64,000 nucleotides of DNA from Agromyces sp. H17E-10 (GTDB lineage: Bacteria > Actinomycetota > Actinomycetes > Actinomycetales > Microbacteriaceae). Both the position numbers and the translations under genes were made by a program. This document shows, piece after piece, positions 34,410 through 43,103 of the stretch. The notes beneath the pieces were generated by a model that saw nothing but the letters and a program-made list of their open reading frames with translations, searched no databases and was not told the DNA's origin. Numbering within the stretch: position 1 is the stretch's first letter; every line of letters begins with the position of its first letter. The stretch spans positions 1,798,001 to 1,862,000 of the forward strand of contig NZ_CP095042.1 of the NCBI RefSeq assembly GCF_022919715.1, in the 5' to 3' direction.

Positions 34410-36218
34410 TCAGTCGAAGGTCTCGATGTACTCCTGCTCGGGGCCGAGCTCCGCGTGCTCGCGCAGCTCGACGACGTCGCCGAGGCGCTCGAGCTCGAGC
34501 ACCGCGATCGTGTTCTCACCGGCCCGCAGCAGCGGCGCCGGAACGTAGTAGGTCTGCTGCGGCCCGATCTCCCAGTACCGGCCGAGCAGGAACCCGTTCA
34601 CCCACACGAACCCCTTGCCGAAGCCGGGGAAGGCGAGGAACGCGTCGGCCGGCTCGTCGACCGTCAGCGTCGCCGTGGCGAGCCCGTCGAGGTCTCGCTC
34701 GCTCCACTCGTCGAGCGGCAGCGCCCGCGCCGTCCAGCGCTGCACGAGGCGACGGTCGAGCTGCACCCCGCCGAGGATGCCCTTGCCCTCGCCGAGCAAC
34801 GGCCCGTAGTTGATGCGGCCCTGGTTCTCGACGACGATCTCGAGCACGACGGCCCGGCCCTCGCCCGCGAGCCGCACGCCGGCCAGAGCCTGTTCTGCAT
34901 CGAGCACCGCGACGCGCTCACCGTCGACGAACACGAGCGCTCGGTCGCGCAGCCCCCGGATGGTGAGGAGCGCACCCCCCGTCGGCACGATCGGCCGCGC
35001 CTCGTAGAGCACGAGGCCCGCGTCGAGCCCGAGCTCCTCGAAGGTCGGCGGGGTCGCTGCGCGAACGGGCTCGCCCGCCGCGCGCAGCACGTCGAGCAGG
35101 TCGCGGCCGGGCCGGACGGGCAACGTCGCAGCCGGCAGCACGGGCGGGGTCGGGGATGCCGCGGGCGGCGTCTGCCCCGTGGCATCCTGCAGCACGTCGC
35201 GGATGCGACGGAACTTCTCGGTGATCGCGCCGTTCTCGGCGATCGGGGCGTGCGAGTCGTAGCTCGTCTGGGTCGGCTGCAGGCGCACGCCGTCGTGGTT
35301 CGCCCCCGACCAGAGCCCGAAGTTCGTGCCGCCGTGCGCCATGTAGAGGCTCAGCGACCCGTCCTCGGCGACGATGTCGGCGACCACACCGGCCGCCCCC
35401 TCGGGCGTGCGCACGTGGTGCGGGTCGCCCCAGTGGTCGAACCAGCCGTTCCAGAGCTCGGCGCACATGAACGGCTCGCCCGAGCGGCGCTCGCGCAGCA
35501 TCGACGCGGCCTGCGCGGCGCGCGAGCCGAACGTCGCGGTCGCGACGACGCCCGGCACGCTGCCGCCGTCCTGCATGAGCTCGGTCGGGCCGTCGGCCGT
35601 GTAGACGAGCTCGGTGACCCCGCCCGCGACGAGGCGGTCGTGCAGCCAGGCGAGGTAGTCGGCGTCGTCGCCGTAGCTGCCGAACTCGTTCTCGAGCTGC
35701 ACGGCGACGATCGGTCCGCCGTGGGCCGCCTGGAGCGGCACGAGCCGCGGCAGCAGCTCGTCGAACCAGGTGCCGACGGCGTCGAGGTAGGCCGGGTCGC
35801 TCGACCGCAGGCGCAGCCCGGGGGTGCCCGAGAGCCAGGCCGGGAACCCGCCGTTGTCCCACTCGGCGCAGATGTACGGGCCCGGCCGCACGATCGCGTC
35901 GAGGCCGACCTCGGCGGCGAGCGCGAGGAAGCCCTCGAGGTCGCGCCAGCCGGTGAAGTCGATCTCGCCCCGGCGACGCTCGTGGAAGTTCCACGCGACG
36001 TAGGTGTCGACGGTGTTGAGCCCGAGCGCGAGCATGCGCTCGAGCCGGTCGCGCCACTGCGCCGGGTGCACGCGGAAGTAGTGCAGCGACCCCGAGAGGA
36101 TGCGATGCGGGCGGCCCTGGCGCAGGAACGCGCCGTCGGCGACGGTGAGGACGGGTCGGGGATGCGACGGCGCCGGCCCCGAGGCATCCGGACGCGTCGT
36201 CGTCGTGTACCCGGTCAC
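34410..36218 (-). CDS. Cytoplasmic beta-galactosidase, GH35
   Basis: A 602-residue GH35 enzyme without signal peptide. The hallmark segments are ILSGSLHYFRVHPAQWRDRL, TVDTYVAWNFHE, IVRPGPYICAEWDNGGFPAWL, the acid/base in VQLENEFGSYG (Glu178) and the nucleophile in CAELWNGWFDHWG (Glu254), then MAHGGTNFGLWSGA and a C-terminal jelly-roll region ending WEIGPQQTYYVP. Related bacterial enzymes (BgaC type) prefer beta-1,3-linked galactose, so hydrolysis of imported Gal-beta-1,3-GalNAc is the likely job. The GTG start overlaps the permease stop as GTGA. Confidence 0.94.
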   Translation of the reverse strand: MTGYTTTTRPDASGPAPSHPRPVLTVADGAFLRQGRPHRILSGSLHYFRVHPAQWRDRLERMLALGLNTVDTYVAWNFHERRRGEIDFTGWRDLEGFLALAAEVGLDAIVRPGPYICAEWDNGGFPAWLSGTPGLRLRSSDPAYLDAVGTWFDELLPRLVPLQAAHGGPIVAVQLENEFGSYGDDADYLAWLHDRLVAGGVTELVYTADGPTELMQDGGSVPGVVATATFGSRAAQAASMLRERRSGEPFMCAELWNGWFDHWGDPHHVRTPEGAAGVVADIVAEDGSLSLYMAHGGTNFGLWSGANHDGVRLQPTQTSYDSHAPIAENGAITEKFRRIRDVLQDATGQTPPAASPTPPVLPAATLPVRPGRDLLDVLRAAGEPVRAATPPTFEELGLDAGLVLYEARPIVPTGGALLTIRGLRDRALVFVDGERVAVLDAEQALAGVRLAGEGRAVVLEIVVENQGRINYGPLLGEGKGILGGVQLDRRLVQRWTARALPLDEWSERDLDGLATATLTVDEPADAFLAFPGFGKGFVWVNGFLLGRYWEIGPQQTYYVPAPLLRAGENTIAVLELERLGDVVELREHAELGPEQEYIETFD

Positions 36219-37129
36219 TTCACGGCCCCCGCGGTCAGGCCCGCACGCCAGAAGCGCTGCAGGCTGAGGAACGCGATGATGAGCGGAACGACCGAGAGCA
36301 GCGCGGCGACCACGACGGTGCCGGCAGGCACCTGCCCGTTGCTGCCCGCCCAGCCGACGAGGCCGACCGTCACGGGCTGCAGCGAGCTGTCGTTGAGCAC
36401 CATGAGCGGCAGCAGGAAGTTGTTCCAGACCTCGACGAACTGGAACAGGAAGATCGTCACGAGCGCGGGCGACATGATGCGCACACCGATCGAGAAGAAG
36501 ATGCGGAACTCCCCCGCGCCGTCGATGCGGCCCGCCTCGATGAGCTCGTCGGGCACCGACTGGGCCGCGAACACGCGGGCGAGGTAGACGCCGAACGGGC
36601 TCACGACGCTCGGCAGCAGCACCGCGAGCGGGTTGTTCAAGAGGCCCACCTGGTTGAAGAGCAGGAACAGCGGCAGCGTGAACATGACCTTCGGGATGAG
36701 CACGGCCGCGAGGATGACGCCGAACACGACGCCCCGGCCGCGGAACTCGTACTTCGCGAGCGCGTACCCGGCCATGGCCGAGAGCAGCGTGCCGACGAGC
36801 GCAGACGTGCCCGCGTAGAAGACGCTGTTGAGCATCCACCGGCCGAAGATGCCGTCGGACTCGGCGAACACGAGCGCGATGTTGTCGAACAGCCCGAAGC
36901 CGTCGAACCAGAGGCCGGGCTCGGAGAACTGGTGCCCGGCGGGCTTCGTCGACGCGACGACGAGCCACCAGATGGGCACGATGAAGTAGAGGGCCGACAG
37001 GCCGAGCAGGGCGAAGACGCCCAGGCGGCTCGCGAGGTTCGCCTCGCGCCGCGAACGGCGTGGGCGCGCGGCATCCGGCCGGTCCGACCGGGGCGGCCGC
37101 TCGGCCGACACGAGGGTGGGGGCGCTCAT
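36215..37129 (-). CDS. ABC sugar transporter permease, MalG type
   Basis: A 304-residue inner-membrane permease of the carbohydrate-uptake type 1 family with six membrane segments after a charged N-terminus. The EAA loop that docks the ATPase reads VPDELIEAGRIDGAGEFRIFF. It starts with ATG in an ATGA overlap with the MalF-type gene, and its stop overlaps GH35. No ATPase gene lies in the locus; actinobacterial sugar importers commonly share one MsiK-type ATPase encoded elsewhere, which is probably the case here. Confidence 0.93.
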   Translation of the reverse strand: MSAPTLVSAERPPRSDRPDAARPRRSRREANLASRLGVFALLGLSALYFIVPIWWLVVASTKPAGHQFSEPGLWFDGFGLFDNIALVFAESDGIFGRWMLNSVFYAGTSALVGTLLSAMAGYALAKYEFRGRGVVFGVILAAVLIPKVMFTLPLFLLFNQVGLLNNPLAVLLPSVVSPFGVYLARVFAAQSVPDELIEAGRIDGAGEFRIFFSIGVRIMSPALVTIFLFQFVEVWNNFLLPLMVLNDSSLQPVTVGLVGWAGSNGQVPAGTVVVAALLSVVPLIIAFLSLQRFWRAGLTAGAVK

Positions 37130-38127
37130 CGCTCGCCTCGATTCATGAGCTTGAAGAACGTGAACGAGAGCACGCCGACGATGAGGGCGAGCACGACCGA
37201 CTGCGCCGCCGCGTACGTATAGTTCTGCGCGGTGACCTGCGCCTGCGCGGCCATGAGCGGCGTGAAGGTGTTGCTGATCGCGCCGCCCGAGATGGTCTGC
37301 AGCACCTTGGGCTCGTTGTAGAGCTGGGCCGAGCCGATGATCGAGAAGACGGCGGTGAGCACGATCGCCGGGCGCACCATGGGGATCTTGATGTTCCACG
37401 CGATGCGCCACGGGCCGGCGCCGTCGAGGCGCGCCGCCTCGATGGTCTCGGCCGGGATCGTCTGCAGCGACGAGTAGATGATCAGCATGTTGTAGCCCGT
37501 CCAGCCCCAGGTCACGATGTTCGCGACGGCCCACAGCACGATCTCGGGTGCGAAGAAGGGGATGCCGGTACCCACGACCCGCTCGAGCAGCGTGTTGATC
37601 GGGCTCGTCACGGGCGAGTAGAGGAACGACCACATGACCGCGGCGATGACGCCGGGCACGGCGTAGGGCAGGAACGCGGAGAGGCGGAAGAAGCCCTTGC
37701 CCCGTGCCGACCGCGAGTCGAGCAGCAGGGCGAGGCCGAGCGCGAGGCCGAGCATCACGGGCACCTGCACGAGGCCGAAGAGGCCCACGCGGCCGAGCGA
37801 GGCCATGAAGTCGGCGTCGCCGAAGAGGCGCACGTAGTTCGCGAGCGGCGTGAACTCGAGGGTGGGCGCCTCGAGGCCGAGCCCCGAGCGCTGCAGGGTG
37901 AACAGGCTCTGCACGAACGCGAAGACGATCGGCACGAGGTACATCGCGACGAAGAGCACGCCGAACGGCAGCAGGAAGAGCAGCGGGATGCGCCAGCGGC
38001 CGCCGCCGCGGCGCGAGGCGCGGCCGCCGGGGGCCGGAGCGTCGGGCCCGGGGCGGCCGACGCCGCCCGAGCGCCCGGGGCGCGCGGTGTCGGCGGCGGT
38101 GACCGCGCGAGTCGATGAGGTGAGCAT
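37126..38127 (-). CDS. ABC sugar transporter permease, MalF type
   Basis: A 333-residue permease with a disordered Gly/Arg/Pro-rich N-terminus (about 45 residues) and six membrane segments. The EAA loop is IPAETIEAARLDGAGPWRIAWNIKIP. It pairs with the MalG-type permease downstream. A 146-base gap separates it from the binding-protein gene, and a strong hairpin in that gap should lower expression relative to the binding protein, as is usual in these operons. Confidence 0.93.
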   Translation of the reverse strand: MLTSSTRAVTAADTARPGRSGGVGRPGPDAPAPGGRASRRGGGRWRIPLLFLLPFGVLFVAMYLVPIVFAFVQSLFTLQRSGLGLEAPTLEFTPLANYVRLFGDADFMASLGRVGLFGLVQVPVMLGLALGLALLLDSRSARGKGFFRLSAFLPYAVPGVIAAVMWSFLYSPVTSPINTLLERVVGTGIPFFAPEIVLWAVANIVTWGWTGYNMLIIYSSLQTIPAETIEAARLDGAGPWRIAWNIKIPMVRPAIVLTAVFSIIGSAQLYNEPKVLQTISGGAISNTFTPLMAAQAQVTAQNYTYAAAQSVVLALIVGVLSFTFFKLMNRGER

Positions 38128-38217
38128 GTCGTCCTGCGTGGGTGTGGTGCGTGGGTGGGGTGCTGTGCGGATCGCGGCGCCTGCGGCTGCGGCTGCGCCG
38201 CGAGCGTCTCGGGGTGC

Positions 38218-38250
38218 GGACCGGGGCGGGATCCTCGCCCGCCCCGGTCC
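38218..38250 (-). terminator. Hairpin between binding protein and permease genes (attenuator)
   Basis: Arms GGACCGGGGCGGG (38218-38230) and CCCGCCCCGGTCC (38238-38250) pair perfectly over 13 bases around a seven-base loop. Its place 23 bases past the binding-protein stop fits partial termination or 3-prime protection, so that more binding protein than permease is made. Confidence 0.65.
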
Positions 38251-38273
38251 GGGTCTCGCGGGGCTGCTCCGAG

Positions 38274-39560
38274 CTACTCCGAGACGGAGAGGCCCTGGGC
38301 CTCGAGGGCGTCGACGGTCTGCTGCTGGGTGCTCTTCAGCGCGTCGGCGAAGGTGCCCTGCTTCGACCAGGCCTTGCCCAGGCCGTCGTCGAGGAAGCCA
38401 ACGGTCTCGGGCATGTTCGGGCCCCAGGTCCAGCCGGTGGTGACGTTCGGCGAGGCCTCGGCGAACACGTCGAAGATGACCTGGTCGCCGAAGTACGGGT
38501 CGGGCTCGGTGAGCGCCGGCAGGTCGAGCAGGTCGGTCGCCGCCGGGTAGAGCGCGGCGGCCTCGATGAGGCCCGTGTAGATGTCGGGGTCGGTGCTCAT
38601 GGCGTGCGCGAACGTCCATGCCGCCTCGGGGTTGTCGCAGCCCTTCAGCACGGCCGTGGCCGAGCCGCCGACGTTGCCGACCTTGTTCTCGCCGGCCTCC
38701 CACTGCGGCATCGGGGCGACGGCCCACTTGCCGGCGCCGTCGGGGGCGCTTCCCTTCAGGATGCCCGCGATCCACACCGCGCCGACGTGCGTCGCGATCG
38801 AGCCGTCACCGAGGCCGGTGTACCAGGACTGGTCCCACATGGGGGCCTGGCTGATGAGGCCGGCGTCGGTGAGACCCTGCCAGTAGTCGGCGACCTTCTG
38901 GCCCTCGGGCGAGTCGATCGAGACGTCCCAGCTGTCGCCGTCGACCGAGAACCACGGGGCCTCGGCCTGCCAGTCGAAGCCGGCGTAGTCGTAGTTGAGG
39001 TAGCTCGCCGAGAGCGACTTGCCGGCGGCCTTGAGCTTCTCGCCGGCGGCCTGGTACTCGGCCCAGGTCGTCGGCACGGCGATGCCGAGCTGGTCGAACA
39101 CCTCCTTGTTGTAGAAGAGCGCCATCGGGCCCTGGTCGACGGGTGCGCCGTAGACGGCGTCGCCGATCGAGACGGCCGACCACGTGGCCGGGGTGAACTC
39201 GTCCTCGTTCGCGTTCGCGAACTCGGAGACGTCTTCGAGGGCGCCCTGGGCCGCGAAGCTCGTGAGGGTCTCGTAGCCGACCTGCGCGAGGCACGGGGCG
39301 TTGCCCGCCGTCACGGCGTTGAGCATCTTGTCGTAGCCGCCCTTGGCGCCGGGCGCGACCTCTTCGTACTTCACGACCACGTCGCCCTGCGACGCGTTGA
39401 ACGCGTCGACGGCGTCGGCGTAGCCCGGGGCCCAGCCCCAGAACGTGACCTCGGCCGGGCCGGATGCCTCGGGCTGCGCGGCCCCGGCACAGCCGGCGAG
39501 CGCCAGGCCGATGCCGATCGCGCCGGTGATGCCCACCGTGCGCATGACTGTCTTCTTCAC
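38274..39560 (-). CDS. Lipoprotein sugar-binding protein of the ABC importer
   Basis: A 428-residue extracytoplasmic binding protein (family 1, MalE-like). The signal peptide ends in the lipobox LALAGCAG, so Cys is lipidated and the protein is tethered outside. Typical segments are EVTFWGWAPGYADAVDAFN, YDKMLNAVTAGNAPCLAQVG and APVDQGPMALFYNKEVFDQL; several Trp residues (TGWTWGPNMPE) suggest stacking on sugar rings. The likely ligand is Gal-beta-1,3-GalNAc, inferred from the GH101 and GH35 neighbours. The GTG start at 39560 has AAAGGAG upstream. It is the first gene of the operon. Confidence 0.94.
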   Translation of the reverse strand: MKKTVMRTVGITGAIGIGLALAGCAGAAQPEASGPAEVTFWGWAPGYADAVDAFNASQGDVVVKYEEVAPGAKGGYDKMLNAVTAGNAPCLAQVGYETLTSFAAQGALEDVSEFANANEDEFTPATWSAVSIGDAVYGAPVDQGPMALFYNKEVFDQLGIAVPTTWAEYQAAGEKLKAAGKSLSASYLNYDYAGFDWQAEAPWFSVDGDSWDVSIDSPEGQKVADYWQGLTDAGLISQAPMWDQSWYTGLGDGSIATHVGAVWIAGILKGSAPDGAGKWAVAPMPQWEAGENKVGNVGGSATAVLKGCDNPEAAWTFAHAMSTDPDIYTGLIEAAALYPAATDLLDLPALTEPDPYFGDQVIFDVFAEASPNVTTGWTWGPNMPETVGFLDDGLGKAWSKQGTFADALKSTQQQTVDALEAQGLSVSE

Positions 39561-39665
39561 TGCTGCCTCTCCTTTGAATGAGCTCGGAATGCGTCGTGCA
39601 ACGAACCGGGCCCGCGCGGTCTCGGGTGCGGGTTCCGCGGGGCGTGCTCCCGATGGTGCCACAAG

Positions 39666-39681
39666 TTGTTATCGATAACAA
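39666..39681. promoter_or_regulatory. LacI-type operator between the repressor and the glycan-use operon
   Basis: TTGTTATCGATAACAA is a perfect 16-base palindrome with a central CG, the classic form of a LacI-family operator. It lies 105 bases before the binding-protein GTG and 111 bases before the repressor ATG. TTGTTA on the minus strand could also act as the -35 element of the operon. Its AT-richness stands out in this genome. Confidence 0.75.
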
Positions 39682-39792
39682 GCACGGAATCCTGACGAAT
39701 GGATGCCGCATCCGGCCGCCTCGCAGGGTTAGCATGTTTTCGCTAGCATGACGATGGTGCATGCTGCAGGGGCAATGGCGAAGGGGCATGAG

Positions 39793-40830
39793 ATGAGCAC
39801 GACCCGGCGACTCGACGCGAACGGACGCACGCGCACGCCGAGCATGGCCGACGTCGCCGCCCACGCCGGGGTCTCGGCCCAGACGGTGTCGCGCGTGCTG
39901 AGCGGGCACCCCAACGTGCAGCCCGCCACGCGCGACCGCGTGCTCACCTCGGTCGAGCAGCTCGGCTACCGCATGAACAACGCCGCGCGCTCGCTCTCGT
40001 CGGGCCGCACGCGCACGATCGGCGTCGTCGTGCTGCCGACCGTCGACTACTCGGGCTCGGCCGTCACGCACGGCGTCGAGTCGGCCGCCCGCCGGGCCGG
40101 CTACGCCGTCAACATCTCGACCGCGAGCTCCCCCGACCCCGCCGCGATCGCCGCCGCGATGACCAGGCTCGACCGGCAGTCGGTCGAGGGCATCGTGCTC
40201 GTCGTGCCCGTGCCGACCGGCACCGACGAGGTCGAGACGATCGCCCGTCGCATCCCGACCGTCACCATCGACGGCTCGCGCACGATGTCGAGCGAGGTCG
40301 TCGCGATCGACCAGTTCGAGGTCGGCCGGCTCGCGACCGAGCACCTGCTCGGGCTCGGCCACCCGACCGTGTGGCACGTCGCCGGCCCCGACGAATGGCT
40401 CGACTCCACCGGTCGCGCGGCGGGCTGGCGTGCCGCGCTCGAGGCCGCCGGGCGCGAGGTGCCGCCGCTCCTGCACGGCGACTGGTCGCCCGAGTCGGGC
40501 TACCAGGCGGGGCTCCTGCTCGGCCGCATCCCCGAAGCCACAGCCGTGTTCGTCGCGAGCGACGAGATGGCGTTCGGCGTGATCCGCGCGCTGCACGAGC
40601 TCGGCCGCCGCGTGCCCGAGGACCTCTCGGTCGTCGGCGTCGACGACATCGCCCTCGCCGCGTACTGCAGCCCCGCGCTCACGACCGTCGCCCAGCCGTT
40701 CGGCGACATCGCCGCCCTCGCGGTCGAGCACCTGCTGCGGCGCATCGACGACCCGAGCGCGCCGCCCGCGTCGACCGAGGTCGCCGCCGAGCTCGTGATC
40801 CGGTCGAGCACGGCGGCCTACGCGGGCTGA
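39793..40830 (+). CDS. LacI-family repressor of the glycan-use operon
   Basis: A 345-residue regulator. The headpiece is SMADVAAHAGVSAQTVSRVLSGHPNV, followed by the hinge LGYRMNNAARSLSSGRTRTIGV and a periplasmic-binding-protein-like effector domain (IVLVVPVPTGTDE, WHVAGPDEWLDSTGRAAGWRAAL, LSVVGVDDIALAAYCSPALTTVAQP). It is divergent from the ABC/GH operon, with the 16-bp palindrome between, so it should sense an imported sugar. The start ATG 39793 has AAGGGG eight bases upstream; two upstream in-frame ATGs lack a site. Confidence 0.94.
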   Translation: MSTTRRLDANGRTRTPSMADVAAHAGVSAQTVSRVLSGHPNVQPATRDRVLTSVEQLGYRMNNAARSLSSGRTRTIGVVVLPTVDYSGSAVTHGVESAARRAGYAVNISTASSPDPAAIAAAMTRLDRQSVEGIVLVVPVPTGTDEVETIARRIPTVTIDGSRTMSSEVVAIDQFEVGRLATEHLLGLGHPTVWHVAGPDEWLDSTGRAAGWRAALEAAGREVPPLLHGDWSPESGYQAGLLLGRIPEATAVFVASDEMAFGVIRALHELGRRVPEDLSVVGVDDIALAAYCSPALTTVAQPFGDIAALAVEHLLRRIDDPSAPPASTEVAAELVIRSSTAAYAG

Positions 40831-40832
40831 GC

Positions 40833-40868
40833 GGTGGAACCGGTGGAGCGGGTGGAGCCGGTGGAGCA
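40833..40868. repeat. Tandem 9-bp repeat, four units
   Basis: GGTGGAACC, GGTGGAGCG, GGTGGAGCC and GGTGGAGCA lie head to tail between the convergent LacI and acetyltransferase genes. It is a minisatellite that may vary in copy number between strains. Confidence 0.7.
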
Positions 40869-40880
40869 TCGCGCGCGGCT

Positions 40881-41621
40881 TCAGCCCCGAGGCATCCATT
40901 CGCGCCGCAGGATCGCGTAGAGCTCGCTGTCCTGCCAGCCGTCGTCCTCGAGGATCTCCTCGAGCATCGTGCCCTCGAGGCGCATCCCGAGCCGTCGGCA
41001 GAGCGCCGCCGATGCCGTGTTGCGCACGTCGAGGTGGGCGAACACCCGGTGCGCGCCGATCACCTCGAACGCGAAGCGCAGCACCTCGGCGGCCGCCTCG
41101 TGCGCGAGCCCGCGCCCCTGGAACGCCGGGTGCAGCACCCAGCCGATCTCGACCTGCGCGCTGTCGATGCTGCCCACGCGCAGCATGACGTCGCCCACGA
41201 CGCGATCACGACGGGCGGATGCCTCGGGGCCGGCGCCGTCCGCACCGCTCGACGCGCGCCCGCCGCGCTTGCCGGGGCCGCCCATCGCGACCGACGGCTC
41301 GCCGTGCAGCACCATCGCGAAGTGCGTCGCGTCGCCGTCGGCGGCGAGCACGCGCATGCCGGCCCGCTTGAGCGTGTGCACGTGCGCGTCCTCGCGGCTG
41401 CGCGCCGGCCACGGGATGTAGCGCAGCACCTCGGGCAGGCGCTGGTACTCCCAGACGTCGTCGCTGTCGTCGGGCGCGATCGGGCGCAGCGTCATGCGCG
41501 CGGTCTCGAGCGGGGCATCCTCGATCGACGCGATGTCGAACGGGAACGCGGCGCCCGAAGCACGCGGTGCAGTCCCCGACCCGACCGGGCCGCCCGGCCC
41601 GGCGGCGCCGGCCGCGCCCAC
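40881..41621 (-). CDS. GNAT acetyltransferase, RimJ/RimL type (paralogue of the gene at 28527)
   Basis: A GNAT enzyme of about 246 residues with ETARMTLRPIAPDDSDDVWE, WVLHPAFQGRGLAHEAAAEV (CoA loop) and LDVRNTASAALCRRLGMRLEG. It has a Gly/Pro/Ala-rich N-terminus and an inserted Gly/Arg-rich stretch (GKRGGRASSGADGAGPEASA) near residue 115 that its paralogue lacks. The GTG start lies four bases after the glyS stop, so it is probably cotranscribed with glyS; no good ribosome site is visible and the true start may be further in. Confidence 0.82.
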   Translation of the reverse strand: MGAAGAAGPGGPVGSGTAPRASGAAFPFDIASIEDAPLETARMTLRPIAPDDSDDVWEYQRLPEVLRYIPWPARSREDAHVHTLKRAGMRVLAADGDATHFAMVLHGEPSVAMGGPGKRGGRASSGADGAGPEASARRDRVVGDVMLRVGSIDSAQVEIGWVLHPAFQGRGLAHEAAAEVLRFAFEVIGAHRVFAHLDVRNTASAALCRRLGMRLEGTMLEEILEDDGWQDSELYAILRREWMPRG

Positions 41622-41625
41622 GCCC

Positions 41626-43011
41626 CTACGCCCCGACGAGCCGCGCCGCGAGGAAGCCCTCGAGCTCGGCGAGCGGCACGCGCTGCTGCTCCATGGTGTC
41701 GCGGTCGCGCACCGTCACGGCGTCGTCGTCGAGCGAGTCGAAGTCGACCGTGATGCAGAACGGGGTGCCGATCTCGTCCTGGCGGCGGTAGCGGCGGCCG
41801 ATCGCACCGGCGTCGTCGAAGTCGACGTTCCAGTGCTGGCGCAGCGATGCGGCGACCTCGCGCGCGAGCGGCGAGAGCTTCTCGTTGCGGCTGAGCGGCA
41901 GCACGGCGGCCTTGACCGGCGCGAGGCGCGGGTCGAGCTTCAGCACGGTGCGGGTGTCGGTGCCGCCCTTCGCGTTCGGCACCTCCTCGACGTGGTACGC
42001 GTCGACGAGGAACGCCATGAGCGAGCGGGTGAGACCAGCCGCGGGCTCGATCACGTAGGGGATCCAGCGCTCGTTCTTCGACTGGTCGAAGTAGCTGAGC
42101 TCCTTGCCCGAGTGCTCGGAGTGGGTCGAGAGGTCGAAGTCGGTGCGGTTCGCGACGCCCTCGAGCTCACCCCACTCGCCGCCGGTGAAGCCGAAGCGGT
42201 ACTCGATGTCGACGGTGCGCTTCGAGTAGTGGCTGAGCTTCTCCTGCGGGTGCTCGAAGAGGCGCAGGTTCTCGGGGTCGACGCCGAGGTCGACGTACCA
42301 GTTCCAGCGGTAGTCGAGCCAGAACTGGAACCACTCGTCGTCGGTGCCGGGCTCGACGAAGAACTCGAGCTCCATCTGCTCGAACTCGCGCGTGCGGAAG
42401 ATGAAGTTGCCGGGCGTGATCTCGTTGCGGAACGACTTGCCGATCTGGCCGATGCCGAACGGCGGCTTCATGCGGGCCGCCTGCAGCACGTTGGCGAAGT
42501 TCGTGAAGATGCCCTGCGCCGTCTCGGGGCGGAGGTAGTGCAGGCCGCTCTCGTCCTGCACCGGGCCGAGGTAGGTCTGCAGCATCATGTTGAAGTCGCG
42601 GGGCGGGGTCCACTCGCCGCGGGTGCCGCAGTTCGGGCAGGCGATGTCGCCCATGCCGTTCTCGGGGGCGCGGCCCTTCTTCTCCTCGTAGGCCTCGAGC
42701 AGGTGGTCCTCGCGGAAGCGCTTGTGGCAGTGCAGGCACTCGACGAGCGGGTCGGTGAAGACGCCCACGTGGCCCGAGGCGACCCACACCTGCTTCGGCA
42801 GGATCACGCTCGAGTCGAGGCCGACCACGTCGTCGCGGCGGGTGACCATGTACCGCCACCACTGCCGCTTGATGTTCTCCTTCAGCTCGACGCCGAGGGG
42901 GCCGTAGTCCCACGCCGACCGTGATCCGCCGTAGATCTCGCCGGCCTGGAAGACGAACCCCCGGTGCTGGGCGAGGGCGATGACGGACTCGAGACGGCTG
43001 GGCGCGGCCAC
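41626..43011 (-). CDS. glyS: Glycyl-tRNA synthetase, homodimeric class II
   Basis: Charges tRNA-Gly. The 461-residue protein is the eukaryote/archaea-like alpha2 form used by actinobacteria. Motifs: [24 protein letters not shown] at the start, zinc ligands CLHCHKRF and CPNCGTRG, motif 2 [25 protein letters not shown], and motif 3 [18 protein letters not shown] chose the GTG at 43011 with GGAG five bases upstream; the ATG of the longer frame (43071) sits inside the -10 box TAGGAT on the minus strand (43070-43075), so it cannot be the start. The leader is about 50 nt. Confidence 0.96.
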   Translation of the reverse strand: MAAPSRLESVIALAQHRGFVFQAGEIYGGSRSAWDYGPLGVELKENIKRQWWRYMVTRRDDVVGLDSSVILPKQVWVASGHVGVFTDPLVECLHCHKRFREDHLLEAYEEKKGRAPENGMGDIACPNCGTRGEWTPPRDFNMMLQTYLGPVQDESGLHYLRPETAQGIFTNFANVLQAARMKPPFGIGQIGKSFRNEITPGNFIFRTREFEQMELEFFVEPGTDDEWFQFWLDYRWNWYVDLGVDPENLRLFEHPQEKLSHYSKRTVDIEYRFGFTGGEWGELEGVANRTDFDLSTHSEHSGKELSYFDQSKNERWIPYVIEPAAGLTRSLMAFLVDAYHVEEVPNAKGGTDTRTVLKLDPRLAPVKAAVLPLSRNEKLSPLAREVAASLRQHWNVDFDDAGAIGRRYRRQDEIGTPFCITVDFDSLDDDAVTVRDRDTMEQQRVPLAELEGFLAARLVGA

Positions 43012-43069
43012 GGTGGCTCCAATGGTCGAAGGGTGGAGATTCGCGGGCGGACAGCCCGGCGGTGCCACC

Positions 43070-43075
43070 ATCCTA
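43070..43075 (-). promoter_or_regulatory. -10 box for glyS
   Basis: Minus-strand TAGGAT. Transcription would begin near 43063 and give a short leader with a GGAG ribosome site. The -10 of the divergent NUDIX gene is only 15 bases away. Confidence 0.5.
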
Positions 43076-43090
43076 CGGGCGCGGGCGCTC

Positions 43091-43103
43091 TAGGCTGGAA
43101 CGG
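43091..43103 (+). promoter_or_regulatory. -10 box for a leaderless NUDIX gene
   Basis: TAGGCT at 43091-43096, seven bases, then the ATG at 43104. Confidence 0.6.

Noticed and set aside
40833..40868. CRISPR array
   Set aside because: Nine-base units without spacers; no repeat-spacer pattern exists anywhere in the window.
43012..43090. T-box-like leader before glyS
   Set aside because: The leader is only about 50 bases once the -10 is placed, too short for a T-box, and the conserved T-box core sequence is absent.
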